This document shows, in pieces, positions 62,818-64,000 of a stretch of DNA of 64,000 nt (position 1 is its first letter; the number at the start of each line of letters is the position of its first letter). Location of the stretch: assembly GCF_002874535.1 (NCBI RefSeq), contig NZ_CP025025.1, positions 2,775,526 through 2,839,525 on the forward strand, given 5' to 3'. The position numbers were made by a program, and so were the translations under genes. Under the pieces are notes generated by a model that made no database searches, was not told the DNA's origin, and saw nothing but the letters and a program-made list of their open reading frames with translations. Source of the stretch: Mesobacillus jeotgali. GTDB lineage: Bacteria > Bacillota > Bacilli > Bacillales > Cytobacillaceae.

Positions 62818-64000
62818 TTACTGATTCTCCGTCATGCGGTCCAACAATTCACGGAATTCTTCATTGCCAGGTTCTTTTTCAACTAACTTACTAAAAATTT
62901 CGGCGGCGTCGGCCATTTTTCCTTCTTCAATTAAAAAATATCCGTAGTCTGTCAAAAATTCTTTGTTGTCTTTAAAGAAAGTATATGCGAGTTGGTATTT
63001 GTTTAATGACTGTGAAAAATCTTCAATTTGCTGGTAAGCAACTGCCTCATCCCAAAGAATTTGTGGTTCCTCTTCTTCTTCGTGGATGTCAGCTGCCCGC
63101 ACAAGCTCAAGTACATCTTCATAGCGTTCCTGCTTGAGCAGCAGTTTGTTCAGGACAAGGACTCCTTCCATGAACCCTGGATCAATAGCGATTGCTTCAC
63201 GAAGCAATTTCTCTGCAGCTTCTTCATCAGGAATTTTGAGTGCTAATTTACCACCATAAAAGTATAAATCCTTATTGAACTCATCCTGCTCGATCCCTTG
63301 CTTCACAGCATCGTATGCCTCTTCGACCAATTCTTCTCGCTCATAAGCTTTGGCAAGATAGAGGTAAAGGGAATGGTATTCAGGATCAAGGGCTTTTAGT
63401 TCCTCAAACTTTTCGATTGCTGTTTTATTATAGCCTGCCTGCAAGGCTGTAAAAGCATAACCGAACAATGTATTAATTTCCAGTTTTTGCTCAAGTGCTT
63501 TTTCATAATAATGTAGTGCGTCCTCAAACGATCCGCCTGCGCTTAACGCTTCGGCCATTCGCTGGTTAATGTTCACTCCGCCAATCTCTTCATGGGTCTT
63601 AAGCACCGTTTCGTAATACTGGATGGCTTCAACAAGTTTTCCCTGGGAAGCGTACAGCTCACCAAGAGCAAAATCAATGACTGGCTCATCCGGTAAAAGT
63701 CTTTTCGCTTCAAGCAGCTTCTTTTCACTCACTTCAAACAGACCTTCCATCTGATACAGGTCAGCCAATAGAAGCAGCGCTTGAGGAAAAGAAGGGTCCT
63801 CTTCGTCAACCTTTTCAAGCGAAAGCATTGCCTCTTCCTCTTTGCCCATTTCGATCCGGGTTTCAGCGAGCAAAACATGGAGTTCGCCCTCATCCGGATA
63901 ATTCTTCAATAAACTTTCGATTAATGCCTCCGTTTCTTCCATGAAACCGAAGCGGAAAAACTCCTCAGAAAGCAGGAATTTTTCTTCGTCACTGCCATTT
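62818..64000 (-). CDS. ypiA: TPR-repeat protein YpiA (partial, N-terminus off window)
   Basis: At least 393 residues of tetratricopeptide repeats, open to the right edge; the ATG at 63942 is internal because the frame continues upstream (NGSDEEKFLLSEEFFRFGF). Repeats such as GELYASQGKLVEAIQYYETV, EDALHYYEKALEQ and YLAKAYEREELVEEAYDAV recur about every 34 residues. Matches YpiA, which precedes ypiB. Probably a protein-protein interaction scaffold; partners unknown. Confidence 0.9.
   Translation of the reverse strand, partial: NGSDEEKFLLSEEFFRFGFMEETEALIESLLKNYPDEGELHVLLAETRIEMGKEEEAMLSLEKVDEEDPSFPQALLLLADLYQMEGLFEVSEKKLLEAKRLLPDEPVIDFALGELYASQGKLVEAIQYYETVLKTHEEIGGVNINQRMAEALSAGGSFEDALHYYEKALEQKLEINTLFGYAFTALQAGYNKTAIEKFEELKALDPEYHSLYLYLAKAYEREELVEEAYDAVKQGIEQDEFNKDLYFYGGKLALKIPDEEAAEKLLREAIAIDPGFMEGVLVLNKLLLKQERYEDVLELVRAADIHEEEEEPQILWDEAVAYQQIEDFSQSLNKYQLAYTFFKDNKEFLTDYGYFLIEEGKMADAAEIFSKLVEKEPGNEEFRELLDRMTENQ

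Overview
This 64 kb window is chromosomal DNA of an endospore-forming Bacillaceae, most like Mesobacillus or related Bacillus groups. Gene order from about 21 kb to the right end follows the Bacillus subtilis yps-ypr-ypp-ypo-ypm-pan-ypj-qcr-ypi block almost gene for gene. Spore genes (cotD, sspM, ypjB), bacillithiol genes, recU-ponA, Shine-Dalgarno sites with frequent TTG/GTG starts, and strong intrinsic terminators all agree. No tRNA, prophage, insertion sequence or CRISPR array was seen. Family names come from reading the proteins; no database search was run.

Layout. 1-6.5 kb: dynamin-like dynA (cut by the window start), alkylpyrone genes bpsA-bpsB, an SDR dehydrogenase and small proteins. 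6.6-9.6 kb: a 52-bp tandem repeat array, then a ba3-type cytochrome oxidase operon with two Fnr-type boxes. 9.7-14.1 kb: T-box-controlled asnS, an EamA exporter and an M32 carboxypeptidase. 14.2-20.8 kb: a nitric-oxide respiration/protection island with quinol NO reductase, a CRP/FNR regulator, three DUF2249 proteins, an NnrS-like membrane protein and a MIP18-type Fe-S factor. 20.8-28.5 kb: ypsC, rnpB, gpsB, ypsA, cotD and mrfAB. 28.6-32.2 kb: a second CRP/FNR paralogue, a 51-bp tandem array, hcp and an Hsp20. 32.3-46.9 kb: the ypp genes, sspM, recU-ponA, ypoC-nth-dnaD, aspB, ypmBA, a degenerate MBL-fold protein and dinG. 47.3-55.3 kb: panBCD with a structured leader, then birA, cca, bshA, bshB1, mgsA, dapB and ypjD. 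55.5-64 kb: ypjC, a YugP-type metallopeptidase, ypjB, ypjA, qcrABC, ypiF, a third 52-bp tandem array, ypiB and partial ypiA.

How the genes work together. Seven sites resemble TGTGA-N6-TCACA. They lie upstream of the ba3 oxidase (two), a DUF2249 gene, norB, the first crp gene, the DUF2249/NnrS-like operon and hcp. In five promoters the box is followed after exactly 21 bp by a -10-like hexamer, which places it at -41.5 as in class II CRP/FNR activation. Both CRP/FNR proteins lack an Fe-S cysteine cluster and carry the helix residues RETVSR expected to read TGTGA. The sequence therefore suggests a local regulon joining low-oxygen respiration, NO reduction and Fe-S/NO defence.

The most unusual structural signal is three intergenic tandem arrays with unrelated sequences but nearly identical periods (52, 51 and 52 bp). 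Each unit carries inverted repeats, and each array lies beside a respiratory or regulatory locus. In the middle array each unit looks like an intrinsic terminator, giving about 14 in a row.
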